A DNA stretch of 64,000 bases. It comes from Rufibacter sp. LB8 (GTDB taxonomy: Bacteria > Bacteroidota > Bacteroidia > Cytophagales > Hymenobacteraceae). The DNA lies in the NCBI RefSeq assembly GCF_014876185.1, contig NZ_JADALJ010000001.1, forward strand, positions 2,213,501-2,277,500, read 5' to 3'. The translations under genes and the position numbers were made by a program. A model generated the notes under the pieces. It saw only the letters and a program-made list of their open reading frames with translations, was not told the origin of the DNA and searched no databases. Shown one piece after another: positions 1 through 8,882 of this stretch (its first letter is position 1; every line of letters starts with the position of its first letter).

Positions 1-725
1 CTGATGCTCAGGAAAAACGGAAACGTGGTACCGTCTTTGCGCAAGCCCGTCACCTCACGCCCAATGCCAATAATCTTGCGGTGCCCGGTTGCCTGGTAAT
101 TATGAATGTAACCGTCATGCTGGCTTTTATCGGGCTCCGGCATGAGCATGTTGATACTTTTGCCAAACAGTTCCTGCGGTTCATAGCCAAACAGTTTGGC
201 CGCCGAAGGGTTGATCATTTCCATGGTGCCGCGCGTGTCAATGGTAATAATGCCATCTACGGCCGCCTGAATGATGGAAGAGATTTTGTTTTCGCTTTCG
301 CGAAGTGCGGCCTCTGCTTTCTTGAGGTTGGAAATGTCATGCACAATGCCCGTAAAAATCTGCTTGTCCTGCAGTTTCACTTCACTGATGCTCAGCAGAA
401 ACGGGAAAACCGTTCCGTCTTTTCTTCGGCCCAAAACCTCGCGTCCAATACCGATTATTTTGCCCACGCCGGTTTGGTGATAGTTCTCAATGTACTGGTC
501 GTGCTGGCTTCGGTCGGGCTCGGGCATGAGCATTCTGATGTTCTGGCCAATCACTTCGTCTGGCAAATACCCGAAGATGCGGGCCGCCGCCGGGTTCACG
601 CTCTCAATGGTGCCGCGCGCGTCAATGGTGATAATGCCGTCAATGGCGGTGTCAATGATGGCTTGCAGGCGAGTCCTGTCATCTATGTTCTGCGGGGTAA
701 CGTCTTGCGGGTTGTCTGGGGCCAT
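1..725 (-). CDS. PAS-domain sensor protein, two tandem FixL-type PAS domains (3' end outside window)
   Basis: Partial gene: the start lies at 725 and the frame is open to the left edge, giving 241 residues. The next in-frame ATG upstream is cut off by a stop, which fixes the start. Residues about 17-130 and 145-241 are two very similar PAS domains (NPAAARIFGY / NPSAAKLFGY, then LMPEPD, IIGIGREV, RKDGTVFPF / RKDGTTFPF). In FixL the haem-ligating His and a distal-pocket Arg lie 20 residues apart within this motif. Here H75/R95 and H203/R223 keep that spacing in both domains. Haem binding and oxygen or redox sensing are therefore possible, but the output domain (kinase or other) is not visible. 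Many FixL-like PAS domains have not been shown to bind haem. Confidence 0.85.
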   Translation of the reverse strand, partial: MAPDNPQDVTPQNIDDRTRLQAIIDTAIDGIITIDARGTIESVNPAAARIFGYLPDEVIGQNIRMLMPEPDRSQHDQYIENYHQTGVGKIIGIGREVLGRRKDGTVFPFLLSISEVKLQDKQIFTGIVHDISNLKKAEAALRESENKISSIIQAAVDGIITIDTRGTMEMINPSAAKLFGYEPQELFGKSINMLMPEPDKSQHDGYIHNYQATGHRKIIGIGREVTGLRKDGTTFPFFLSI

Positions 726-750
726 GCCGGTTCAGTTCTGGGTGCTAAGG

Positions 751-758
751 CAAAAATA
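751..758 (-). promoter_or_regulatory. -7 promoter box TATTTTTG for the PAS sensor
   Basis: On the minus strand TATTTTTG matches the Bacteroidota TAnnTTTG -7 consensus and lies 25 nt upstream of the start at 725. I see no convincing TTG -33 element. Confidence 0.45.
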
Positions 759-820
759 CGAATTTCAAGGTAGCATGGGTATGATGAATGTCATTTGTGG
801 GCTTTAGAAACCTGGTTTCC

Positions 821-856
821 GTTTTGGGGCTCAATTCTGAAAATGAGCCCCAAAAC
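821..856. repeat. R1 palindrome copy 1
   Basis: First of the interspersed R1 palindromes. Arms are GTTTTGGGGCTCAATTC and GAAAATGAGCCCCAAAAC around a centre of about 2 nt. It lies between the divergent-side start of the PAS gene and the 3' end of the TolC gene. R1 copies have no T-tract after the stem, so they do not look like ordinary intrinsic terminators. Confidence 0.9.
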
Positions 857-881
857 GAGAATCAGACATTCCTTGTCCATT

Positions 882-2312
882 CTAATTTCCCTCCGTTAAT
901 CTCCCCGCAGCCCACTGCAACAGGTATTTGGCCTTGCCGTATTTGGCCTTGAGTTCATAGAGTTTTATCTGTTGGTTGAGCAGGTTCATCTCTCTGGTGT
1001 TCACCAGAAAAACAGAGCTTTCGCCGTTCTCAAACCGTTGCTGTTCCCCATTGCGTAAGACAAGGCTGTTGGCCACCACCTGTTCCTGCAGGGCAAGCTG
1101 GGTTTCCAGTTGCAGCCGGTCATTGTAGGTGGCTTGTATCTGGTTCTGGGTTTCGCGGCGGCGTTGGGTTAGTTCTAGTTGCGTGCTGGTCACTTTAAGG
1201 CGGGTAAGTTGCAGTTTGCCGCGCTCCTGCCGCAGAAACAAGGGCATACTCACACTGGCCCCAATTTTATAGTTGTTCCGGAAGTATTGGTCCTGCAGCC
1301 AACCCTCGCCCACGGTGGTGCCTTTGCCAAGCAGGTTGTAGTCTAGGTTGACTTTGGGCAGCAGTTTGTTTTGCGCAAAGCGCCGCTCAATGTCCAGTTG
1401 GTTGAGTTTCACCTCTAATTTCAAAAGCTCCGGATGTTGCTGGCCCGCAGTTTCCAGCAGATCAGCCAGCGCCGCCGGTGACAGGACTTCTATTTCAGTG
1501 CCCACCATGGAAGGAACAACGCCGCCGGGAATCTCAACTGGCACGTTGTTTTCACGCCACAGGAAATTAGAAACCAGCAAAGCGGCATTCTGGGTTTCTA
1601 CCTGCGCCTGATTAGCGGACACCAACCGGCTCTGTGCTTCAATCAAGGCTTCCACTGAATCAATGGACGCTAAATCTCCCTGTATCACGCGCTCTTTAAT
1701 AGCCTGCAACCGTACCTGGGCCAGTTGAGAACCTTCCTGCAACAAGCGCCAGCGATGGTAGCTATAGGCCCAGTCCCAGTACGCTTTGGCCGCCTCAAAA
1801 TAAAGTTTGTTGATGAGTTTCACGCGCTCTGTTTCGGCCAAAGCCTGAGCCTGCTGAGCCAATTGCAAGGTGGCCCGGCGTTCATCTATGAGCAAGCCCT
1901 GCGCCAGGGGCAGCGAGAAACCTACATAATGCAGACCTTGTGTTGGGGTGCTATTTTCGCCGTTAACGTTGGGCCCGGTGTTGCGTTCATACCCTACTTT
2001 TATATCGCCCACCCAGAGGGGCACTTTCAAGACATTGTCCCAGAGGGTATAATAATGCTTGTCGTCTAATTCTTTGTTAGAGACTTTTACCGCGGCGCTG
2101 GGGTCAAAGCTGCCTCTGGCCATTCTGATTTCTTGCTTGGCCTGTTCAGAAAGCAAGGCGGCTTGCCGCGCCACCGGATGGTGCGTAGTAATCTGCCGCA
2201 GCAGGGCATTGACCGTGAAAACCGCAGTACTGTCTGCCGCCAACCCCGGTATAGGCATAAACCACAAAAAACCGGCTATCAAGAAAAGGAAGGCTTTACT
2301 TACCTGTTTCAT
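882..2312 (-). CDS. TolC-family outer membrane efflux protein
   Basis: 476 residues, the normal length for the family. An N-terminal signal peptide ends near residue 26 (GLAA), followed by long alpha-helical segments rich in Gln, Leu and Glu (about 150-250 and 370-460) typical of the TolC periplasmic barrel. It would form the outer membrane exit duct for the upstream membrane-fusion and ABC proteins. Its ATG overlaps the stop of the HlyD gene (ATGA), indicating translational coupling in one operon. The substrate cannot be read from the sequence. Confidence 0.9.
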   Translation of the reverse strand: MKQVSKAFLFLIAGFLWFMPIPGLAADSTAVFTVNALLRQITTHHPVARQAALLSEQAKQEIRMARGSFDPSAAVKVSNKELDDKHYYTLWDNVLKVPLWVGDIKVGYERNTGPNVNGENSTPTQGLHYVGFSLPLAQGLLIDERRATLQLAQQAQALAETERVKLINKLYFEAAKAYWDWAYSYHRWRLLQEGSQLAQVRLQAIKERVIQGDLASIDSVEALIEAQSRLVSANQAQVETQNAALLVSNFLWRENNVPVEIPGGVVPSMVGTEIEVLSPAALADLLETAGQQHPELLKLEVKLNQLDIERRFAQNKLLPKVNLDYNLLGKGTTVGEGWLQDQYFRNNYKIGASVSMPLFLRQERGKLQLTRLKVTSTQLELTQRRRETQNQIQATYNDRLQLETQLALQEQVVANSLVLRNGEQQRFENGESSVFLVNTREMNLLNQQIKLYELKAKYGKAKYLLQWAAGRLTEGN

Positions 2313-3682
2313 TTGCCTTCTTCCTCAGGAACGCTGGTTTTGGCTTGGGTTTCTTTTGGGGAGGTGGTTGGGCCCATGTAATCTGGCGGGAAGGCATTCA
2401 TCTGCCTCCACAACTCGTACCAGATGGGCACGTCATTCAGCATAGCCCAGCCGTAGGCCCCAGACCCAATCCGGACGGCTTCCGGCCATGGCCCCGAGGC
2501 CGGGTCTGGCACCACCAGAATACGGTATTTGCCGGCGCTGTCAATGTTGTCCATCACGGCCACTACACCGCCAAAGGTACCGAAGCCCACGTTGGGCCAA
2601 CCTGAAAAGACGAGCGTGGGCCAACCTTCAAACTGCAGCCGCACCTTTCGGCCAACATCCAGCAGCGGCATGTCAATGGGTTTTACATACAACTGGACCG
2701 CCAGCTGCGGGTTGGCCGGCATGATGCTGCAGATGGCTTCGCCTTCTTTCACCGTCTCGCCTAAACCAGATTTCAAGGCCCGTACAATATAGCCGTCTTG
2801 CGGGGCGGTGATTTGGTAAAATGAATTCCTGATTTGGGCATTGGCGTACTCGTTCTGCATCTTGGAGATGTCGGCCCGGGAATCACCTAGATACGCTCGG
2901 GTGGCGTTTAATTCTGACCGGGCCTTGGCAATCTTGTCCTGGTATTCGGCGTCTAGGGAAGAGAGTTCAATGCGCGCGTTCTGCACTTCATTTCTACTGA
3001 TGCTCAGTTTGTTCTGCACCCCTTGGAATTTGGCTTGCACCTCCTGTAGTTTCAGACGGCGGCTCTCTAATTCTGTGAGTGATTTAAGCCCTTGCTGGTA
3101 CAAGACTTCCTGCCGCCGGTACTGGTCCTGCGCCACCGCGAATTCTGCCTTGAGCGCCACTACCTCGGCACTGTCACTTTGCACTTTCAAGCGGCCTTGC
3201 CGCATTTTGTTACGCGCTTTCTCCAGACTGAACTGCAACCCCTCCTGCAACGCTACAATCTGGTTTTCAAGGGCCCCAGCCTTGGCTTGGGTGGCCTGCA
3301 GGCTACCTTCTTTGGCCTGCACCTGCTCTTGTATGCGGGGCAGTAGTTGCGGGTCAAAATACTTCTCTTTCACTTCAGACAACACTACTAGCGTATCACC
3401 TTTTCTCACCCGCTGGCCTTCCTGTACTTTCCAAATTTCAATGCGGCCGGCAATAGTGCTGTGCACCGTTTGCGGTCGGTCCTGGGGCTGCAAAGTGGTC
3501 ACAGAACCCGCGGACCGAATGTTCTGGGTCCAGGGCAGCAAGGTGAAGATGAAGAGCCCCGCAAATATGCCCGTTACCCAATAGGCCATCACTCGGCCTA
3601 GGCGGGGCTTGCTGACCAGCTGGAAAGACTGAAACTGCTCCCACGAGGCGGGGTACGGGCGTTTGGTAGTTGATTTTGCCAT
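2309..3682 (-). CDS. HlyD-family membrane-fusion protein
   Basis: 457 residues. One transmembrane segment lies at about residues 32-54. After it come a biotinyl/lipoyl-like half-motif (GRIEIWKVQEGQRVRKGDTL, about 92-111), a long coiled-coil hairpin (about 115-285) and the second half-motif (ITAPQDGYIVRAL) leading into a beta-barrel region. This is the periplasmic adaptor of a type I secretion or efflux complex joining the ABC protein to TolC. Its start overlaps the stop of the ABC gene by one base (TAATG), and its stop overlaps the tolC start, so the three are one operon. Confidence 0.9.
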   Translation of the reverse strand: MAKSTTKRPYPASWEQFQSFQLVSKPRLGRVMAYWVTGIFAGLFIFTLLPWTQNIRSAGSVTTLQPQDRPQTVHSTIAGRIEIWKVQEGQRVRKGDTLVVLSEVKEKYFDPQLLPRIQEQVQAKEGSLQATQAKAGALENQIVALQEGLQFSLEKARNKMRQGRLKVQSDSAEVVALKAEFAVAQDQYRRQEVLYQQGLKSLTELESRRLKLQEVQAKFQGVQNKLSISRNEVQNARIELSSLDAEYQDKIAKARSELNATRAYLGDSRADISKMQNEYANAQIRNSFYQITAPQDGYIVRALKSGLGETVKEGEAICSIMPANPQLAVQLYVKPIDMPLLDVGRKVRLQFEGWPTLVFSGWPNVGFGTFGGVVAVMDNIDSAGKYRILVVPDPASGPWPEAVRIGSGAYGWAMLNDVPIWYELWRQMNAFPPDYMGPTTSPKETQAKTSVPEEEGK

Positions 3683-5418
3683 TACACTAACGTTTGAAGC
3701 GCTTCTTTAGAAGTTTGATGTACCTGAATATCTTGCAGCAGTTGGCCTTTTTGGAGCAGCAGAACCCGGTGGCACAACTGCATGATGCCCACATCATTGG
3801 AGAGCAGCAGCACGGTCCAGGGCAAGTCTTGCTGCAATATGCGTTTGGCAATGCGCTCGCGTTGCACCCGGCTCACAGACGGTATAAAACTGTCTAGCAA
3901 CAGTAACTTGGGTTTCCGGACTATGCTGCGGGCCAGGGCCAGCCGCTGGGCCACGCCCACCGGTACGTTGAGCGCATTACTGTACAAGACCGTTTGCAAG
4001 CCATTGAGCAGCGCCTGCACATACTCAGACAACTCTACCAGTTCCAAGGCCCACAGCACTTCTGGCAGTGTCACCTCGGGCTGGCCCATGGTCATGTTTT
4101 CCAGCACGGTGCCTTCAAACAAAAGGCTTGGCAAAAGGTAAAACCCTATCTGACCTTGCATGCCCGCCGCCCCGTAATCCTGGAGAGACAAGCCGTTGAG
4201 CACCACGGTACCGGCATACTCGGTTTGGATGCCAGCCAGTATTTGCAGAAGCGTGGACCGGCCGGCTTCCTCTGAACCAGCCAGGCAAATTTTCTCGCCG
4301 GGCGCGCACGTGAAACTTATCTGGCTCAAGGCTTCACGGGTGGCACCGCCATAGGTAAAAGACACATTCCTAACCTCTACCGCTACGCCTTCTTGCTCCA
4401 TTACTACAGGCAGATTGGCTTCCTGCTTCTCCTGCATGGGCAAATCTGTGACGGCGCTCAGTTTCACTAGGCTGGTCAACACATCATACACCACATCTAA
4501 CTTCACAAGCAGTTTTTCAACGGCGTTGATGATTAAGATGATGATGATTTCGGTGGCTACAAATTGCCCCAGGTTGATTTCCTGATTGACCAGCAACAAA
4601 CTTCCCATCAACAGCAAGGCCGCGGTGATAACGGTTTTAAATCCCACAAAACCAATGTACTGGGTAATCAAGACCTTGAAATGCGCTTCCCTGGCTTTTA
4701 AATAGTTGCTGGTGTAGGCATCGGTTTTCTGCAGAGACAGGTTCTCGTGGGTGGAGACTTTAAAGATGGTGATGTTACGAGCCATCTCTTCCAGCCAATT
4801 CACCAGCCGGTATTTGTAGGTAGATTCCTCTAAACTGGTGTGCATGCCCCGGGGCGCGGTAAGCCTGAGAATAAGGACCAGAATTAAAATCAGCAGCACC
4901 CCGAAAATGATAAAGTACGGGTGGTAAAAAGACAGCAGAATCAGCCCGAACACAATTTGAATGGCCGCCGCAGAAAAGTCTGTGAGCATCTTGGCGATTC
5001 CTTTCTGCAGGGAAATCACGTCAAAAAACCGGTTCATGAGTTCCGGCAGGTTTTGCAGGGCCATCTGGTTGCTCTTGAGTTGCGTGAGGTGGCTGGAGAA
5101 CTCAAACGCTTTGGTGGCGAATATGCGCTGTTGAATATGTTCCACCAAGGAGAGTTGCATCACTTGCAGCGCCCCTACCACCAACACCCCCACCACAATG
5201 AAAAAGATAAGCACCGTGACAGACGTGACCAATTCCCCCCCAGACACAAACCCGATGAGGCTTTGAATGCCCAAGGGCAAAGACAAGCTGACTAACCCAG
5301 AGAAAACGGCATACAGATAAATATACCCAATCACCCTTTTCTCAGAGGACAGCAAATCAAGGAACTGCCTGAAAGGAGTGGCCTTGCCTTTGGTGCCAGC
5401 AGTAGAAGTAGTTGCCAT
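3682..5418 (-). CDS. ABC exporter-like protein with a degenerate nucleotide-binding domain
   Basis: 578 residues: an ABC_membrane-type region with several hydrophobic segments (about 28-310), then an ATPase-like domain (about 345-570) whose fold markers remain (VSFTYGGATREALSQISF, ILAGIQTEYAGTVVLNG). All catalytic motifs are altered. Walker A is GSEEAGRST (381-389), with Arg replacing the invariant Lys. The Q-loop reads GFYLLPS. The LSGGQ position reads VPVGVAQ (485-491). Walker B is LLLLDS (505-510), without the catalytic Glu. The switch His is absent (LLLSND, 537-542). The reading frame is intact and sits in a tight operon with HlyD and TolC. It may be a pseudo-ATPase, may need a canonical partner, or may act by another mechanism. 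Confidence 0.8.
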   Translation of the reverse strand: MATTSTAGTKGKATPFRQFLDLLSSEKRVIGYIYLYAVFSGLVSLSLPLGIQSLIGFVSGGELVTSVTVLIFFIVVGVLVVGALQVMQLSLVEHIQQRIFATKAFEFSSHLTQLKSNQMALQNLPELMNRFFDVISLQKGIAKMLTDFSAAAIQIVFGLILLSFYHPYFIIFGVLLILILVLILRLTAPRGMHTSLEESTYKYRLVNWLEEMARNITIFKVSTHENLSLQKTDAYTSNYLKAREAHFKVLITQYIGFVGFKTVITAALLLMGSLLLVNQEINLGQFVATEIIIILIINAVEKLLVKLDVVYDVLTSLVKLSAVTDLPMQEKQEANLPVVMEQEGVAVEVRNVSFTYGGATREALSQISFTCAPGEKICLAGSEEAGRSTLLQILAGIQTEYAGTVVLNGLSLQDYGAAGMQGQIGFYLLPSLLFEGTVLENMTMGQPEVTLPEVLWALELVELSEYVQALLNGLQTVLYSNALNVPVGVAQRLALARSIVRKPKLLLLDSFIPSVSRVQRERIAKRILQQDLPWTVLLLSNDVGIMQLCHRVLLLQKGQLLQDIQVHQTSKEALQTLV

Positions 5419-5438
5419 AGTTGAATAACCTGAGGTGT

Positions 5439-6143
5439 TTAAGATGGTTTCTGCGATGAAAAATCTCCTAAGCCCAAAGAAGAGAAGGCAATGTGGCGCA
5501 GAAAGGCTTCCAGGCTACTTTGGTTTTGCCCTTGGTCTTTCACCTCAGTGAGGGAAGGCAGGTGCTGCGCGAAAAACCGATGCTTGCGGGCGCTTTCAAT
5601 CAAGGTACTCACCAAAGCATGCGGATAAGGATAGGCAGGTTGTATGTCAAGGACCGTCTCGGCCATCTTGTGGCACAGGCTTTTGTATTCCTGAAACAAA
5701 CCTTCTTTGTTGTCTTGGTCCACTTCTTTGGTGAGGTAGGCTTTGGAGGCTTCCACCATTACCAACCGGGCCAACACCTCCACGTCTAGGTAAGTGGTCA
5801 AGGTGGAATTGGTTTGGTGGGTGGCCAGCAGATGGATGAACATCTGGAGTTTCTCCTGGGCATTGGTCATGTGGTGCGTATGGAACCCAATCTGGTAATC
5901 TACCCAGTTCCAATACCAAGACACCAGGTACAGCAACAATTTGTGCTTGTTCTAAAAATACCGGTACACAGACGCCTCCGTGCTCTGAATATGGTTGGCC
6001 AGCTTCTTAAAAGTGAAATGCTCAAACCCCAAGTCATCTATCAACCTGATGCTTTCTTTGATAATGGTCCGGCCCAGTTCTGTCTGGTCTGGGTTGCGTA
6101 AGAAAAGCTTTTGGTTCAGTTCAATCTGTAAGGCTGCACTCAT
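5439..6143 (-). pseudogene. TetR/AcrR-family regulator interrupted by an in-frame amber codon
   Basis: The first 63 codons encode a TetR-type helix-turn-helix (DDLGFEHFTFKKLANHIQ, EASVYRYF). The next codon is TAG at 5952-5954, and the same frame then continues NKHKLLLYLVSWYWNWVDY to 5439. TetR proteins normally read YRYF-x-NK at this point, so one substitution (for example GAG to TAG) explains the break. The downstream 166-residue piece alone would be a ligand-binding domain with no DNA-binding part. The gene lies just upstream of the ABC-HlyD-TolC genes and was presumably their regulator. A sequencing error or a suppressed stop are the alternatives to true inactivation. Confidence 0.85.
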
Positions 6144-6180
6144 GAGAGATTGTATAATCTGTTTACGCTTACAATTAATA

Positions 6181-6208
6181 GTATTACTATCACAAAATAA
6201 GGTAATAC
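6181..6208. promoter_or_regulatory. Candidate operator: inverted repeat GTATTAC-N14-GTAATAC
   Basis: Perfect 7-bp inverted repeat with a 14-bp spacer, 38 bp upstream of the tetR start and inside its probable promoter region. Its position fits a site for the TetR-type regulator. Only symmetry and position support this. Confidence 0.35.
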
Positions 6209-6360
6209 AATGCTAGCAACAAAGCAGCGCTTAGTTTGTTTTTTGATTGGCCCGAAAAAAAATGAAACCTGCACCCGCTAGGCTGTCCTTGACAATTTTA
6301 ACATACTGATTTACACATATCTATCTTTATTCTAATTCGAAATAAAAATCAAACATTCCA

Positions 6361-6395
6361 TTTTGGAGCTCAATTCTGGAAATGAGCCCCAAAAC
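6361..6395. repeat. R1 palindrome copy 2
   Basis: Arms TTTTGGAGCTCAATTC and GAAATGAGCCCCAAAAC. The GGAG/CCCC pair has one mismatch. It shares the CTCAATTC variant with copy 1 and with the copy inside ispE. Confidence 0.85.
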
Positions 6396-6414
6396 AGAAA
6401 GCTGTCCTCCTTTT

Positions 6415-6454
6415 CCGTTTTTGGCTCCGTTTCCGAAAACGAGGCCAAAAACGG
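6415..6454. repeat. R1 palindrome copy 3
   Basis: Divergent copy: CCGTTTTTGGCTCCGTTTC and GAAAACGAGGCCAAAAACGG. It lies only 20 bp from copy 2, so the two form a close pair. Confidence 0.8.
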
Positions 6455-6516
6455 CACCCTGTCATCTCATAACAATTCCATAACACGGCCATAATATTCA
6501 GGCAATAAGCCCTAGG

Positions 6517-6524
6517 TAGTTTTG
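6517..6524 (+). promoter_or_regulatory. -7 promoter box TAGTTTTG for the phosphate porin
   Basis: Matches TAnnTTTG, 135 bp before the porin ATG, which implies a long leader. No TTG is seen at -33. Confidence 0.45.
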
Positions 6525-6658
6525 CACTGAAAAAGAACAGCCTTGTACCTGCTGACTACAGAAGCCAGGCCCTCTTTCTCACTTCGTACGGCGGCCAGAG
6601 CTGTTGACTACAGCGCGGCAAGCAGCACGAATCTTAACCTTCAGCTAACCATTTGCTT

Positions 6659-7927
6659 ATGTTCTCACCCATAAACAAAGTAGCGGCCTGTTCTTCCTTT
6701 GTAAAAGCAAGCGCCCTGGCAACTATTCTCTTGATCTCCCCTTTGGCGAACGCGCAGGCACAGACAGTGGCCCAGGACTCGGTGGCGGAAACGGCCAGCA
6801 ACGCTGAACCGGCCAAAGCCCCTTGGTATGAGAAAATATCCTTGCGCGGCTACGTGCAGTTCAGATACAACCGCCTGCTGGAAACCAACCCCAACCTAAA
6901 AACCGACTATGACAAATCTGTGGGCGACAAAGGCGGTTTCTTGATCAGACGCGCCCGTCTGGTGTTCAGCGGAGATGTGCATGAGCGTGTGCAGGCCTAT
7001 ATACAAGTAGATTTGGCTTCCACACCTTCGGGGGGGTCTTCCATTCATTTCGCGCAGCTAAGAGACGCGTATTTTGACCTTTCGCTTGACAAGAAAAAAG
7101 AATACCGGCTGCGCGTGGGCCAGAGCAAGATTCCCTTCGGGTTTGAGAACATGCAGTCCAGCTCTAACCGCCTCACCCAAGACCGCGCCGATGCCTTGAA
7201 CAGCGCCCTGCCCAACGAGCGTGATTTAGGGGTAATGTTTTACTGGGCGCCAGCCCATATCAGAAAAAGATTCAATGAGCTGGCTAACAGCCGCATGAAA
7301 GGCTCCGGCGACTACGGCGTGTTCGGGCTGGGTGTTTACAACGGCCAAACCGTGAACCGCCCGGAGGCCAACAACAACCAGCACGTGGTGGCTCGCCTCT
7401 CCTACCCCTTCGCGTTTAAAAACGGCCAGATCATTGAGCCCGGCATACAGGCCTACACTGGTTTATACGCCGTGACCAAAGACCAATTGAGCAGTGATGC
7501 CGTAACGGGCGGCGATTTCAGGGACCAGCGCGTGGCAGCCAGTATTATGGTGTACCCGCAGCCGTTCGGGTTTGTGGCCGAGTACAACGTGGGCAAAGGG
7601 CCCGAGTTTGACACAGCCAGCGGCACCATTCAGACCAAATCATTGAAGGGCGGCTATGCGCAGGCCATGTACGCGTTCAGCATTGGGGAGCATGATTTCA
7701 TTCCGTTTGTGAAAGCCCAGTATTATGACGGCGGCAAGAAAACCGAAACCGATGCCCGCTACAGCAAGGTGTATGAAACCGAAATTGGCGTAGAATGGCA
7801 ACCCATCCAGAATTTTGAATTCGCGGCGCAATACACCATTTCTGACCGCACCACTTCAGACGGCAAAGCCAAAGACAACCGCCAGCATGGGCAATTTCTG
7901 CGCTTGCAGGCCCAATTCAACTTCTAA
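6659..7927 (+). CDS. OprO/OprP-type phosphate-selective outer membrane porin
   Basis: 422 residues from the ATG at 6659; a TTG two codons upstream is a weaker alternative. A signal peptide ends around LANAQA. The mature protein begins with ISLRGYVQFRYNR and contains the Porin_O_P signatures GGFLIRRARLVFSG and RLRVGQSKIPFGFE. It ends in FNF, the usual aromatic C-terminus of outer membrane barrels. It precedes pstS by 23 bp, so it probably feeds phosphate to the periplasmic binding protein of the same operon. Confidence 0.88.
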   Translation: MFSPINKVAACSSFVKASALATILLISPLANAQAQTVAQDSVAETASNAEPAKAPWYEKISLRGYVQFRYNRLLETNPNLKTDYDKSVGDKGGFLIRRARLVFSGDVHERVQAYIQVDLASTPSGGSSIHFAQLRDAYFDLSLDKKKEYRLRVGQSKIPFGFENMQSSSNRLTQDRADALNSALPNERDLGVMFYWAPAHIRKRFNELANSRMKGSGDYGVFGLGVYNGQTVNRPEANNNQHVVARLSYPFAFKNGQIIEPGIQAYTGLYAVTKDQLSSDAVTGGDFRDQRVAASIMVYPQPFGFVAEYNVGKGPEFDTASGTIQTKSLKGGYAQAMYAFSIGEHDFIPFVKAQYYDGGKKTETDARYSKVYETEIGVEWQPIQNFEFAAQYTISDRTTSDGKAKDNRQHGQFLRLQAQFNF

Positions 7928-7950
7928 CATAAAAGAATTTCCATAAAACC

Positions 7951-8850
7951 ATGAAAAACAAAGCATTCAACTCCATCAAGACCCAGGTGAGCAGCTTATT
8001 GGTAGTTACTTTACTGTTGGGCGCCTGCGGCGAAAGCGGCAAAAAAGAGAACGTAGAGAATGACAAATCTTCTGCCAATGCCACGTCTTCTGTCACCATC
8101 AAGGGCAGCGACACGGTGTTGCCTTTAGCCCAGCAGCAAGCCGAGAGGTACATGGCCAAGAATTCCGGTGCCTCGCTTACGGTAGTGGGCGGCGGAACGG
8201 GCGTAGGCCTGTCTGCCCTGCAGGAAGGCACCACTGACATTGCCATGGCATCGCGCGGCCTGAAAACCGAGGAGAAACTGAAACTGAAAGGCGCCAAGAT
8301 AGACACCCGCGAAACCTTGATCGCCTATGACGCGCTTTCCATCATTGTGCACCCCAAAAACAACGTAAGCCAACTCACCCGCGAGCAACTGGAGAGCATT
8401 TTCACCGGCAAAGTGACCAACTGGAAAGAAGTGGGCGGCAATGACGAGAAAATTGTGGCCTATTCCCGTGAGACCAGCTCCGGTACCTATGAATTCTTCA
8501 AAGAGCACGTGCTGGACAAGAAGAACTATGCCAACAACATTCTCATGATGCCCGCCACCGGTTCCATTGTGCAGTCGGTGAGCCAGACCACGGGCGCTAT
8601 TGGCTACATTGGCTTGGCCTACGAGTCTAACCAGGTGAAATCTTTGAAAGTGTCTTATGACCAGGGCAAAACCTTTGTGGCCCCCAGCATGGAATCTGCC
8701 AAAGACAAAACTTACCCAATCTCCCGCCCGCTTTTCTTCTTCTACAACGCCACGTCAGAAAGCAAAGTGAAGCCATTCATTGACTACGTGTTGTCTGACG
8801 AAGGCCAGAAAACCGTGCAGGAAACCGGTTACATCCCTTTGAGCAAATAA
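7951..8850 (+). CDS. pstS: PstS phosphate-binding lipoprotein
   Basis: 299 residues. A lipoprotein signal has its lipobox at LLLGAC (Cys26), so it is a membrane-anchored periplasmic binding protein. Typical PstS motifs follow: IKGSDTVLPLAQ, VVGGGTGVGLSAL, IAMASR, TNWKEVGG and the phosphate-loop-like SRETSSGTYEFF. It delivers phosphate to the PstCAB importer. It is first of the pst genes in this operon, 33 bp before pstC. Confidence 0.95.
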   Translation: MKNKAFNSIKTQVSSLLVVTLLLGACGESGKKENVENDKSSANATSSVTIKGSDTVLPLAQQQAERYMAKNSGASLTVVGGGTGVGLSALQEGTTDIAMASRGLKTEEKLKLKGAKIDTRETLIAYDALSIIVHPKNNVSQLTREQLESIFTGKVTNWKEVGGNDEKIVAYSRETSSGTYEFFKEHVLDKKNYANNILMMPATGSIVQSVSQTTGAIGYIGLAYESNQVKSLKVSYDQGKTFVAPSMESAKDKTYPISRPLFFFYNATSESKVKPFIDYVLSDEGQKTVQETGYIPLSK

Positions 8851-8882
8851 GTTTTACCTCTGCTTAACCTTACCAATTACCT

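Larger units (their letters stand above)
6144..6658. other. Intergenic region between the export operon and the phosphate porin
   Basis: 515 bp without a gene. It contains an inverted repeat near 6181-6208, two R1 copies, and the likely -7 box of the porin gene. The rest is AT-rich with no open frame I can support. Confidence 0.7.

Noticed and set aside
2841-3584. 247-codon frame antisense to the HlyD gene
   Set aside because: Cys- and Ser-rich composition typical of an antisense shadow; the HlyD frame is well supported.
5439-5939. A separate 166-residue gene downstream of a 63-residue HTH gene
   Set aside because: The two frames are collinear and in phase, and together make one TetR protein with a single stop, so they are annotated as one broken gene.
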